The position numbers were made by a program, and so were the translations under genes. From Persicimonas caeni (GTDB lineage Bacteria > Myxococcota_A > Bradymonadia > Bradymonadales > Bradymonadaceae): 64,000 nt of DNA. The notes below the pieces were generated by a model. That model ran no database searches, was not told the origin of the DNA, and saw only the letters and a list, made by a program, of their open reading frames with translations. Below, piece after piece: positions 46,519 through 55,464 of the stretch. Position 1 is the stretch's first letter. Each line of letters opens with the position of its first letter. The stretch spans positions 7,653,074 through 7,717,073 of the forward strand of contig NZ_CP041186.1 of assembly GCF_006517175.1 (NCBI RefSeq). Direction: 5' to 3'.

Positions 46519-46858
46519 TTTGGTGCTCCATCAAGAGAAAACTTCCATCTCGACGAACGCCCTGCCTGGCTCTGCTCTGTCCGACAATGCATGACGTTGT
46601 CGTGCGTTTTTAGACAGAGGGATCCCGTGAGCGCTTGGCCTACGCCCGAAACCAGGCCAGACAGAGAGCACTCTTTGGCCCTGATTGAGGGTTTTAGGCT
46701 CCTTGCGCTCCGATGCAAACCGGATGGCAACGCCCCCACAGGGTGTCGTCATTTGTAGTCCAAGCTTGCAGGCTGGCAGCGAGAAGTCAAGGCTCTTCTG
46801 AAAGCAGGGTATAATCGGAGACCATCGGTAGAAGGGATATTTTCTTGAGCAAGAAAAA

Positions 46859-46935
46859 ATGGCAGCATCTCCTTGCCGAATTCACGAAACTCAAGAGCGG
46901 TGTTACCAGCACGCGCTCTAAGGAGATGCTGCCAT
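46859..46935 (+). promoter_or_regulatory. Perfect 16-bp inverted repeat covering the transposase ribosome site and start
   Basis: ATGGCAGCATCTCCTT (46859-46874) and AAGGAGATGCTGCCAT (46920-46935) are exact inverse complements, 45 bases apart. The right arm contains AAGGAG, the Shine-Dalgarno sequence, and the first two bases of the ATG at 46934. A transcript that includes both arms would hide the ribosome site in a stable stem. Confidence 0.9.
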
Positions 46936-48271
46936 GGACGGACAATATCGAGAGGCGATCGCAGAGGCCAGCGCTATTTTGGCAGGCGCCATGTTGGAGG
47001 ACTCAGACACACTCATTGCGCAAGGAAGAAAGCTGGTTCTGAAGGTCAAGAGGGTGTTGTGGCCGCTCGGATGCGTGTTGGTTCGCACGCTGCTTCGACA
47101 ATTGAAGGCCAAGCTTATCAAGGAGGCGAAGCAAAGAGGTTTGACCGTCGAGAGGCGCCGAGAAGTTTGTTTCAAGATTTTGTTTGGCCCCATTCCCGTC
47201 GAGTCGGTCTATATGTACGACCGCGACAGCAACGAAGGCTATCGGCCTCTCAAGGAGCACTTTGGCGTGGTCGGACGCGGCTACAGCGACGGCGTCGAAC
47301 GAGCGCTCACCGAGTTTGGCATCGAGAAGTCTTTCGGACGAGCAGCCGCGCAATTTGAAGAGCATTACGGCTGGGAAGTTGGGCGCACCAGGGTGCTCAG
47401 ATTGACCGAGAAGCTCGGTGAGCGTGCCGAGGTGTACCTTCAACAACGGTGTAAGCAAGGCGAAACACGCTATTTGAGCCCCGATGCGACCGCAAACAAG
47501 GCAGCCACGATGGTCACCAGCCTTGACGGCTGCATGATTCGAACCGGGAAGATGATGACCGCCAAACAAGCCGCCCAGCAGGCCGAGGAAGAAGCCGTTG
47601 CTCGGTATAATGCTTCTCTCGAGCCTGACAAAGTCGTGCGTACCGAGGCCTGGAAGGAAGTGCGAACCGGTCTGGCGCGAAAACCCGGCCAAGTCGAGCC
47701 GACCTACGTGTGTCGGCGGGGAAGCTACGACGAGGGCTGTCGACAACTCTTTGGAGCTGCGGGCTTGGAGGGGCTGGGTTATGACACGAAGGCGCTCGGC
47801 TTGATCGACGGGGCAAATGGGCTCAAAGAAGCCATGGAGATGTCGTTTGCTGACCTCCAGGTCATCCTCGAGCCCAGCCACCTGCGCCACCACTTCTGGG
47901 AGACCAGCAAAGCGATGGGACAAACCGAAGAAGTCGGCGAGCAGTGGATTGACGACCATTTCGAGTAGATCGCTCATAGTCACGGGCTTAAAGTCGTGGC
48001 CGAACTACAGTCTGAGAGCGACCGGCGCTCGACCGACGGACCGACCCCAGCCAGCGAGCGAGTCGACCGGCTCGTCGAGTACCTTCGCCGCTTCATCAAC
48101 TGCGTGCACTACAAAGAGTACCGCAAGAAAGAGTGGCCCATCGGCTCGGGCGAAGCAGAGGCCGCACACCGCTACATCCCGCAGGAGAGACTCAAGATCT
48201 CCGGCGCATGCTGGCGCGAAGAAACGCTCAATCCGATGCTCGCGCTACGAGTCGCCCGCGCCAACGGATGA
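46934..48271 (+). pseudogene. ISKra4-like transposase interrupted by an in-frame TAG
   Basis: One frame of 446 codons broken only by TAG at 47966-47968 (codon 345). DDE-type features: Asp in RYLSPDATANKAATMVTS, Asp in LGLIDGANGLKEAMEM, and after the stop the C-terminal acidic site in KKEWPIGSGEAEAAHRY followed by PQERLKISGACW, the typical ISKra4 ending. The third catalytic residue lies beyond the TAG, so the truncated product should be inactive unless the stop is read through. The ATG is 8 bases after AAGGAG. Family assignment rests on the GSGxxE pattern and length; other DDE families with WPIGSG are possible. Confidence 0.82.
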
Positions 48272-48488
48272 TGGGACGACTTCTGGCAATCTGAACACGC
48301 GGCTCGTGCCGCTTAACCGATCACCATGGAGCACACCCCTGAAAGCAGCGCTCGTCGACAGAATCGAAGAGACACTCCCACGATCCTTTTGACGTACTCT
48401 CTTCACCTGCGTATGAGTCTTCATCTGCGCATGAATTTGTGCAGCACGGTCACAAGGCGAATCTCACGCAGCCAATTTGGAGCCCCTC

Positions 48489-49469
48489 ATGAGCAGCATC
48501 CTCGTCACCGGCGGAGCCGGATATATCGGAAGCCACGTCGCCCACGAGCTGGTCGACGACGGCCGCCAAGTGGTCATCCTCGACAACCTGTCGACGGGCG
48601 TGCGTGAGAATATGCCCGACGAGGCCACCTTCGTGCACGGCGACGTGGGCGACTACGAGCTCGTGGTGCGGCTTCTGGCCGAGCACGACGTCGCCGCGGT
48701 GATGCATTTCGCCGGCAATATCGTGGTGCCCGAGTCGGTGGAGAACCCGCTCAAGTACTATCGGAACAACACGGCGGCCACGCGAGAGCTCCTGTCGGCG
48801 TGTGTGGCGACCGGTGTGGGGCAATTCGTCTTCTCGAGCACGGCGGCCGTCTATGGGATGCCGAGCGCCGAGGAGCTCCCGGTCACCGAAGAGACGCCCA
48901 CGGCGCCCATCAACCCTTACGGTGCCTCGAAGCTGATGACCGAGTGGATGCTGCGCGACGTCGACCACGCCCACGACTTTCGCTACGTGGCGCTTCGCTA
49001 CTTCAACGTCGCCGGCGCCGACCCGAAAGGTCGCACCGGCCAGTCGACCCCGCAGGCGACGCACCTTATCAAGGTCTGCTCGCAGACCGCTCTGGGCATG
49101 CGCGACGAGCTGTCGATCTTCGGCACCGACTACGAGACGCGCGATGGCACCTGCATCCGCGACTACATTCACGTCACCGATCTGGCGCGGGTGCATATCC
49201 TCGCGCTGGAGGCGCTGGAGCGTGGTGAAGAAAGTCGCGTCTTGAATTGCGGCTACGGTCACGGCTATACGGTTCGGGAGGTTATCGACGCGGTCAAGCG
49301 CGTCAGCGAGGTCGACTTCGACGTGGTCGAGGCCCCTCGCCGCGCCGGAGACCCGCCCGAGCTCATCGCCGACTCGACGAAGCTGCGCGAGCAGTTCGGC
49401 TGGCAGCCCGCTCACGACGACCTCGACGAAATTGTTCGAACTGCTCTGGAGTGGGAAGAACAGACCTGA
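48489..49469 (+). CDS. galE: UDP-glucose 4-epimerase
   Basis: Interconverts UDP-glucose and UDP-galactose with NAD. 326 residues: Rossmann motif VTGGAGYIGSH (6-16), Ser in FSSTAAVYG, catalytic Tyr-x3-Lys in NPYGASK (about 143-147), ALRYFNVAGADP and the GalE-specific CIRDYIHVTDLA. ATG 48489 is chosen because GGAG lies 7 bases upstream. It lies downstream of the transposase remnant and could serve the glycan locus. The upstream 217 bp hold a short direct duplication (TCTTCACCTGCGTATGAG and TCTTCATCTGCGCATGAA near 48400-48435) but no clear promoter. Confidence 0.97.
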   Translation: MSSILVTGGAGYIGSHVAHELVDDGRQVVILDNLSTGVRENMPDEATFVHGDVGDYELVVRLLAEHDVAAVMHFAGNIVVPESVENPLKYYRNNTAATRELLSACVATGVGQFVFSSTAAVYGMPSAEELPVTEETPTAPINPYGASKLMTEWMLRDVDHAHDFRYVALRYFNVAGADPKGRTGQSTPQATHLIKVCSQTALGMRDELSIFGTDYETRDGTCIRDYIHVTDLARVHILALEALERGEESRVLNCGYGHGYTVREVIDAVKRVSEVDFDVVEAPRRAGDPPELIADSTKLREQFGWQPAHDDLDEIVRTALEWEEQT

Positions 49470-49594
49470 GATAAACGATGTACATGCTGCATAGGACCCA
49501 GTGAGAGCCGAGAAAGGCCATGTCGGTTTTTCTCTGCCCTCTCTGCGTCCTCTGCGGTGACTTTTCCCGGTGTAATTACCTAGTAGGAAGTATC

Positions 49595-50215
49595 ATGGCA
49601 TTTCCGAGTCCCTTTTATCGTTGGCGTCCGCACCCCTGGCACGGCCTGTCGGCCGGGCCCGACATGCCCAAAGTCGTCCACGCCTACATCGAGCTCACAC
49701 CGTTCGACTCGGTGAAGTACGAGATCGACAAAGAGACGGGCTACCTGCGCGTCGACCGCCCGCAGCGCTACTCCTCGCAGCCGCCTGCGCTGTACGGGTT
49801 CATCCCGCGCACCTTCTGCGGCCCGCGCGTCGCCGACCTGTCGAGCGACCACGCCGAGCGCGCCGACCGTGACCCGCTCGACATCTGCGTGATCAGCGAG
49901 CGCGCCATCAACCGCGCCGAAGTGCTGCTCAACGCGCGCATCGTCGGCGGACTGCGCATGATCGACCAGGGCGAGGCCGACGACAAGATCGTGGGCGTGT
50001 TGGACAACGACTCGTTCTATTCGCACGTCGAGGACATCACCGACCTGCCCGAGGTGCTCGTCGAGCGTCTGCGCCACTACTTCTCGACCTACAAGACCGC
50101 TCCGGGCCAAGAGCAGGAGCGTCATATTGAGGTCGACGAGATCTACGGCGCCGAGCACGCCTACGAGGTCATCGAGGCATCGCTGAAAGATTACGGCGAT
50201 CAGTTCGGCGAGTAA
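49595..50215 (+). CDS. ppa: Inorganic pyrophosphatase, family I
   Basis: Hydrolyses pyrophosphate from biosynthetic reactions. 206 residues with the family I metal motif DRDPLDICV (91-99; Asp91, Asp93, Asp96), the KYEIDKETG segment (41-49) and [10 protein letters not shown] (67-76). It is slightly longer than the usual 175 residues because of an N-terminal extension ([13 protein letters not shown]) seen in some delta-proteobacterial members. ATG 49595 is chosen because AGGAAG precedes it and conserved sequence begins soon after. Confidence 0.95.
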   Translation: MAFPSPFYRWRPHPWHGLSAGPDMPKVVHAYIELTPFDSVKYEIDKETGYLRVDRPQRYSSQPPALYGFIPRTFCGPRVADLSSDHAERADRDPLDICVISERAINRAEVLLNARIVGGLRMIDQGEADDKIVGVLDNDSFYSHVEDITDLPEVLVERLRHYFSTYKTAPGQEQERHIEVDEIYGAEHAYEVIEASLKDYGDQFGE

Positions 50216-50236
50216 GAGTTCGAGTTCCATTGCTTG

Positions 50237-50344
50237 GTGGCGGGGCCCCTCCGGCGGCTCTCGCTACGCTCCGCCGCCACCTCCCCCGCGCTGAACACGC
50301 CGGGGAGGAGCCGAGCGCTTTCTGCGAGTCGAAGGGGCCGCCAC
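50237..50344. repeat. Dispersed GC-rich inverted-repeat element, copy 2 (MITE-like)
   Basis: A 108-bp block with terminal inverted repeats GTGGCGGGGCCCCT (50237-50250) and AGGGGCCGCCAC (50333-50344). Its core (CCTCCGGCGGCTCTCGCT, GCCGCCACCTCCCC, GGGGAGGAGCCG) matches 18155-18240. It lies in the 205-bp gap between the pyrophosphatase and hydrolase genes; no gene is present. Confidence 0.75.
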
Positions 50345-50420
50345 AAGAAGCAAGGGATCTCAACTTTACCTCCCCTCCCCCCACAACGTACACTCCTGGA
50401 AACATCACCTTGTCTGACGG

Positions 50421-53400
50421 ATGTTTCCGGAGATTATTGTGCGTACACACCCCAGCCGCCTCATCTGGCTCTGCCTTCTGAGCACCGCCCTCCTCACCAC
50501 AAGTTGTTTTGAAGACAACAAGCCTCCCGAAGGGCTTCGACAGACCCAGAAGGCCGCCGGGCCGACGGTCGTCTTCAACCTCGACGACTGGCCGTTCCCC
50601 GACATCCCGTTCCCCAACGATTTGGCGACGGTCGCCGACGAGACGAGCCCGACGGGCAGGCGCATCAACGTGTCGATGTTGGGCGCGACCGAGGCGGAGT
50701 CGAAGGTGCGCCGCTACCTCAACCGGGCCACCGGCTTTGGCGTGTTCATGCCCTTTTCGGTGCGCTTCGACGCCCCGCTCGACCTCCAACGCATCATCGA
50801 GCGCCACCGAGAGCGCGTGCCCGACTTCAGCGACGACGTCGTCTATCTGATCAACGTCGACCCGGACAGCCCCGAGTACGGCACGGCCGAGCTCATCGAC
50901 ATGGGCCGTGGCAACTTCCCTATCACGGCGGCCGAGCCCGACGGGTACTTCCGCAACGACCCACGCTCCGAGGGCATCTCGCTGCTCGTCGAGACCTACG
51001 CCGAGGAAGACCTCGACGGCGACGGTGAGCTCGACCCCATCGAGGACACCGACGACGACGGCGTGTGGGACAAACCGAACACCCTCGACGACACCCAGAG
51101 CCCCTACGCGCCCGGAAACCTGCTCGACTTCTATGAGCGCGAGACCAACACGCTGCTCATGCGCCCGGTCTACCCGCTGGCGCCCGAGACGACCTACGCG
51201 GTGGTGCTCACCAGCGATCTCATCGGCGAAGACGGCAACCCCGTCCAGAGCCCGTTCGCCTCGATCAACCACACGCGTCAGAGCGAGGACCTCGAGCCGC
51301 TGGCCGAAATTCTGCCGCAGATTGCGCCCGATCGATTCACCAAAGACCTCGACAACGTGCAGTTTGCCTGGACGCTGACGACCGGCTCGCCGACGCGCGA
51401 GCTCGAGGCGGTGCGCGCCGGCCTGTACGGCCACGGAAGCTTGGGTTGGCTCGGCGACGATTTTCCGGCCGAGTTCAAGATGCTGCACAACCCCAGCGGT
51501 GAAGGCGACCAGAAACCGCTCACCTTCAACCTCGACCGACTCATCCCGCTGCTCGCTCCGGTCGCCTCCGAGGCGCTCGGCTCGGGCGGCGACATGAACG
51601 CGCTCGAGGACGCCATCAGCGAGATCGACTACATGGTCTCGGGAAGCTTCATCTCGCCGTATTTTCTGGCGGATAGCGACGGGCTGGCCGACGCCGGCGC
51701 CGACGCGACGCTCAAGGTGACCAACCCCGGCGACGACGACGAGACCTTCGACATCGACATCGCCGCCGGCACCGCTCGTGTGCGTCCCGGCGAGGTCACC
51801 TTCCACTGCGCGGTGCCCGCCGAGCAAGAAGGCCGCAAGCCGCCCTACCCGACGATCATTTACAGCCACGCCATCGGCTCGACGCGCCTCGAGATGATCG
51901 CGTTCGCCGGCCACATGGCCAAATTCGGCCTGGCCACCTGCACCATTGACGCGGCCGGCCACGGCCTGAGCATCCCGGCGGGCATCGGCAACACGCTCGA
52001 CCGCATCGCCCAGAACCTGAACATGCCGCTTCTGCCCGACGTCCTCCAGCACGACCGGGCCCGCGACCTCGACAACGACGGCGAGGTGGAGACCGGCGAG
52101 GATTATTTCGTCTCCGACCTGCTCCACTCGCGCGACATGATGCGCCAGACGACCATCGACCAGATGCAGCTCATTCGCATCCTGCGAAGCTTCGACGGCC
52201 AGAGCCGCTGGGAGAACACCATCGACGAAGAGGACCCTCGGATCGCCGACAAGCGCGAGTTCGTGGCCGGCTGGGACCAAAACGGCGACGGCAAAGGCGA
52301 GATTCGCGGCGACTTCAACGGCGACGGCGTCGTCGACTTCGGCGGCGATCAGCCCTACGTGGCGTGGGGAACCTCGCTCGGCGGGCTGCAGACGGGCATT
52401 TTGGCCGGCATCGAGCCGACGATTCGGGCGGCGGCCTCCAACGCCGGCGGCGGCGGGCTGGGCGACATCGCCACGCGCACCGACATCCGAAACGTGCAGG
52501 TAGGCGCCTTGCTGCCCATGTTCGGTCCGCTGCTTTCGGGCACCGCGCAGACCGACGACGAAGGCAATATCACCGGCGCGATGCGCCTCGAGTGGATTCT
52601 GCCCAGCGGCATCGACGACCGCTACGTGCCGTTCGGCACCATCGAGGGCGTCGAGAATGGCGATATGATCGTGCTGCGAAACCTGGTGCGCGAGACCCGC
52701 GAGCATATCCCCGAGGAGGAGCGCCACGCGGTCGTCCACGTGCGCAACGGACGCTTTCGCGTGGGCCTTGCCGCCGACGCCGACAGCGCGATGACCAGGC
52801 GGGCCAAGCTCGGCTTCGACCCGTCGCTCGACCTCGTCGACGATGTCATGGGCTGTCGCGAAGAAGCAGTGTGCGGCGAAGAAGAATGCGCCGACGGCAG
52901 CTACTGCGCTCCGGACGGAAGCTGCCAGCCCAGATCGGAATGCCGACCGAACTTCGACCCGTCGCAGCTCTCGGAGGAAGACGCCAAGCGCTTCGCCCGA
53001 CACGTCGCCGACAATCCGACCGAGTTTGGCGACGCGCTCGTCATCGAAATTCGCGCCGCCGACGGGACGCTCAAAAAGACCATCGACACCTTCCCCAAAG
53101 ACCTTATCTTCGAGAATATTCTGTACCCCAAAGGCGCGCCTTTGGCCGCGCTTCACCTGGGCTGGGGCTTGAAGCGCCAGACCCCGCGTTTCCGCAAGTT
53201 CATGGCCGTCTCGCAGATGTTGCTCGAGGTGGCCGATCCAGCGGTTTACGCGCAACATTACTTCGATAAGCCGCTGTCGTACCCGTACGAGCGGGGTAGC
53301 TACAAGAGCGGCTGGACGAACATGCTTGTCGTGGGCACCCTTGGGGACCAGACCGTACCGATCAACACCGGGATTTCGCTGGCTCGCGCCGCGGGCATCT

Positions 53401-53873
53401 TGGACTCGTTTATCGAGGTCGACGAGTACGGAACAACTGAGAACCAGTTTCTTGTTGAGAACTATGTCTACGAGGGCCTCTGGTGGCTCGACCGCTTCCC
53501 GGAGTACCCGAACACGCTCTTTGATCCCGATGATCTCGACCTCGGCCAGTTCATCTCGCCGCGGCAACCTGACAACACTGATCCGAACCCCGACGCAGAG
53601 CATCCCTTGCGCGCACAGATCGAGACAGACCACGGCATCAGCGCTCTTCGCCTGCCCTACCTGAACACCCACGGTGAGCACACCTTCAACGTGCCGCGCA
53701 CCGACCGCGGGTTTGGCATCGCGACGTTCATGACCAACCAGGTCGGCTGGTATCTGGCCAATTACGGCCAACAGATGTCCGACAACCCGTGCATGGAATC
53801 GCTCTTCATGGAGGAGTGTGAGTTCTTCGACGCCGAATCGTTCGCGCGTCCCGAGCTGCGCACCTCCGACTAA
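50421..53873 (+). CDS. Large alpha/beta-hydrolase lipoprotein with calcium-loop motifs
   Basis: A 1150-residue lipoprotein: signal peptide LIWLCLLSTALLTTSC with the lipobox Cys29. An N-terminal Ig-like domain region (PIYLAPETTYAVVLTSDL type: YPLAPETTYAVVLTSDLIGE) resembles the bacterial virulence-lipase N-terminal domain. The hydrolase core shows TIIYSHAIGSTRLEM, DAAGHGLSIPAG and the nucleophile elbow VAWGTSLGGLQTG (Ser near 649). Asp-rich loops (DLDGDGELDPIED; DQNGDGKGEIRGD; DFNGDGVVDFGGD) look like calcium sites. A Cys cluster (CGEEECADGSYCAPDGSC) follows near 820. The likely activity is esterase or lipase at the outer surface. Start at ATG 50421; GTG 50439 is an alternative. Confidence 0.9.
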   Translation: MFPEIIVRTHPSRLIWLCLLSTALLTTSCFEDNKPPEGLRQTQKAAGPTVVFNLDDWPFPDIPFPNDLATVADETSPTGRRINVSMLGATEAESKVRRYLNRATGFGVFMPFSVRFDAPLDLQRIIERHRERVPDFSDDVVYLINVDPDSPEYGTAELIDMGRGNFPITAAEPDGYFRNDPRSEGISLLVETYAEEDLDGDGELDPIEDTDDDGVWDKPNTLDDTQSPYAPGNLLDFYERETNTLLMRPVYPLAPETTYAVVLTSDLIGEDGNPVQSPFASINHTRQSEDLEPLAEILPQIAPDRFTKDLDNVQFAWTLTTGSPTRELEAVRAGLYGHGSLGWLGDDFPAEFKMLHNPSGEGDQKPLTFNLDRLIPLLAPVASEALGSGGDMNALEDAISEIDYMVSGSFISPYFLADSDGLADAGADATLKVTNPGDDDETFDIDIAAGTARVRPGEVTFHCAVPAEQEGRKPPYPTIIYSHAIGSTRLEMIAFAGHMAKFGLATCTIDAAGHGLSIPAGIGNTLDRIAQNLNMPLLPDVLQHDRARDLDNDGEVETGEDYFVSDLLHSRDMMRQTTIDQMQLIRILRSFDGQSRWENTIDEEDPRIADKREFVAGWDQNGDGKGEIRGDFNGDGVVDFGGDQPYVAWGTSLGGLQTGILAGIEPTIRAAASNAGGGGLGDIATRTDIRNVQVGALLPMFGPLLSGTAQTDDEGNITGAMRLEWILPSGIDDRYVPFGTIEGVENGDMIVLRNLVRETREHIPEEERHAVVHVRNGRFRVGLAADADSAMTRRAKLGFDPSLDLVDDVMGCREEAVCGEEECADGSYCAPDGSCQPRSECRPNFDPSQLSEEDAKRFARHVADNPTEFGDALVIEIRAADGTLKKTIDTFPKDLIFENILYPKGAPLAALHLGWGLKRQTPRFRKFMAVSQMLLEVADPAVYAQHYFDKPLSYPYERGSYKSGWTNMLVVGTLGDQTVPINTGISLARAAGILDSFIEVDEYGTTENQFLVENYVYEGLWWLDRFPEYPNTLFDPDDLDLGQFISPRQPDNTDPNPDAEHPLRAQIETDHGISALRLPYLNTHGEHTFNVPRTDRGFGIATFMTNQVGWYLANYGQQMSDNPCMESLFMEECEFFDAESFARPELRTSD

Positions 53874-53895
53874 GAACCACATTGAAAGACGTTAT

Positions 53896-55383
53896 ATGAG
53901 TAAGACCACCGCAGACACCCTTTACAACGCTTACGACGAACTCGACTGCACCCGGGGCATTTACTGCAACCGAACGCTCAACCTTCGCTCCATCAAGGCC
54001 ATCGGCTACGACATGGACTACACCCTGGTTCACTACAACGTGGACCAGTGGGAGGCGCGCGCCTACTCGCACGTCAAAGCTCGCCTCAAACAAGAGGGCT
54101 GGCCGGTCGATGACCTCGAGTTCAACGCCGAGCAGGTCACCCGTGGCCTAGTCATCGACAAGGAAGGCGGCAACGTCGTCAAGGCCAACCGCTTCGGCTA
54201 CATCAAGCAGGCGATGCACGGCACGAAGCCGATGGAGTACGGCAAGATGCGCGACGAGTACACGCGCACCCTCGTCGCCTTGAGCGAGCCGCGCTGGCGC
54301 TTCTTGAACACCCTCTTCTCGATCTCGGCGGCGACCATCTACTGCCAGCTCGTCGACCTGCTCGACGCCGGCCGCCTCCCCGAAATCTTGAGCTACGAGG
54401 CGCTGTACGACCGCGTCCAAAAGACGCTCGACGCCGCCCACCTCGAGGGCGTGCTCAAAGACGAGATCATGAGCGACCCGGAGCGCTACGTCGAGCCGGA
54501 CCCCGAGCTTCCCCTGGCGCTGATGGACCAGCGCGAGTCGGGCAAAAAGCTCATGCTCATCACCAACTCGGAGTGGAAATACACCCAGTTCATGATGACG
54601 TATGCCATCGAGCAATACTTGCCCGACGGGATGAGCTGGAAGGACCTCTTCGACCTGGTCATCGTCTCGGCGCGCAAGCCCGACTTCTTCGAGGGCAACA
54701 ACCCGATCTTCGAGGTCGTCAACGAGGAGGGACTGCTCGAGCCGTGCGTCGGCCCGCTCAAGCAGCACGGCATCTACCTGGGCGGAAACGCCTCGTTCAT
54801 CGAGGACTACCTGGGGGTGTCCGGCGACCAGATTCTGTACGTGGGCGACCACCTCTTCGCCGACGTCAACGTCACCAAGAGCGTGCTTCGCTGGCGCACC
54901 GCGCTGATCGTGCGCGAGTTCGAGCGCGAGCTGCGCGCCGTCCAACAGAATCGCGACGGCCAGATCAAGATCGCCGAGCTGATGGATCAGAAAAAACGCC
55001 TCGAGGACCGCTACTCGCAGCTTCGCCTCGAGCGCCAGCGCAACAAACGCGGTTACGCCCAGCAGACCGACCGCGCCCCCGAGGCGCTCAAAGAGCTGAT
55101 GGTCAAGATCCGCCAGGAGCTCGTCGAACTCGACAATCAGATCAAGCCGCTGGCCATCGAGGACGGCCAAGACTTCAACGAGTTCTGGGGCTACCTGATG
55201 CGCGCGGGCAACGACAAAAGCCACTTCACTCGCCAAGTCGAGCGCTACGCGGACATTTACACCTCACGGGTGTCCAACTTCCTGCGCTACACCCCGTTCA
55301 TGTACTTCCGCGCCCCCCGCGGCAGCCTGCCTCACGACCACGGCCTGCAACTGGGCGGCTCGGAAGGTATCCGCACCGAATAG
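53896..55383 (+). CDS. HAD-IG family 5'-nucleotidase
   Basis: A 495-residue HAD-superfamily phosphatase of the cytosolic purine 5'-nucleotidase type (IMP/GMP-specific group). Motif I is GYDMDYTLVHY with Asp39 and Asp41; motif II LMLITNSEW; motif III/IV GDQILYVGDHLFADVNVTK. The N-terminal CNRTLNLRSIKAIGYDMDY is the family hallmark, also seen in eukaryotes. The second half has a coiled stretch (DRYSQLRLERQRNKRG). ATG 53896 is chosen for the conserved N-terminus, 22 bp after the hydrolase stop. The neighbours do not explain its role, which is probably nucleotide salvage. Confidence 0.94.
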   Translation: MSKTTADTLYNAYDELDCTRGIYCNRTLNLRSIKAIGYDMDYTLVHYNVDQWEARAYSHVKARLKQEGWPVDDLEFNAEQVTRGLVIDKEGGNVVKANRFGYIKQAMHGTKPMEYGKMRDEYTRTLVALSEPRWRFLNTLFSISAATIYCQLVDLLDAGRLPEILSYEALYDRVQKTLDAAHLEGVLKDEIMSDPERYVEPDPELPLALMDQRESGKKLMLITNSEWKYTQFMMTYAIEQYLPDGMSWKDLFDLVIVSARKPDFFEGNNPIFEVVNEEGLLEPCVGPLKQHGIYLGGNASFIEDYLGVSGDQILYVGDHLFADVNVTKSVLRWRTALIVREFERELRAVQQNRDGQIKIAELMDQKKRLEDRYSQLRLERQRNKRGYAQQTDRAPEALKELMVKIRQELVELDNQIKPLAIEDGQDFNEFWGYLMRAGNDKSHFTRQVERYADIYTSRVSNFLRYTPFMYFRAPRGSLPHDHGLQLGGSEGIRTE

Positions 55384-55394
55384 CGACGCTTTCT

Positions 55395-55461
55395 TCACCA
55401 CGGGGACACTGGGGACACGGAGAAAGGCTTCTTTTGTTTTCCCCCGTGCTCCCCGTGGTGA
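55395..55461. terminator. Long hairpin between convergent genes
   Basis: TCACCACGGGGA (55395-55406) and TCCCCGTGGTGA (55450-55461) pair perfectly; the loop contains TTCTTTTGTTTT. It lies just after the 5'-nucleotidase stop and just before the SDR stop, so it can end both transcripts. The sequence type (CACCACGGGGACACnGGGGACAC) also looks like a dispersed repeat. Confidence 0.6.
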
Positions 55462-55464
55462 CAC

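Larger units (their letters stand above)
46798..48348. mobile_element. Possible ISKra4-like insertion sequence with 10-bp flanking repeats
   Basis: CTGAAAGCAG occurs at 46798-46807 and again at 48339-48348, bracketing the transposase pseudogene. If these are target duplications, the element would be 1531 bp long. Only a weak inverted match (ATCGGT with AAG following) was found at the inner ends, so the boundaries are tentative. A perfect TATAAT lies at 46810-46815 without a good -35 box. Confidence 0.3.

Noticed and set aside
6452-47968. Genome-wide reassignment of TAG to sense
   Set aside because: TAG ends several intact genes here, for example at 30972, 39045, 41112, 55383, 55465 and 59427, so TAG is a working stop. 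Site-specific readthrough is not excluded.
49530-49570. Possible dispersed repeat (CTCTGCGTCCTCTGCGGTG)
   Set aside because: Looks like repeats seen in other genomes, but only one copy is in this window and no inverted arm was found.
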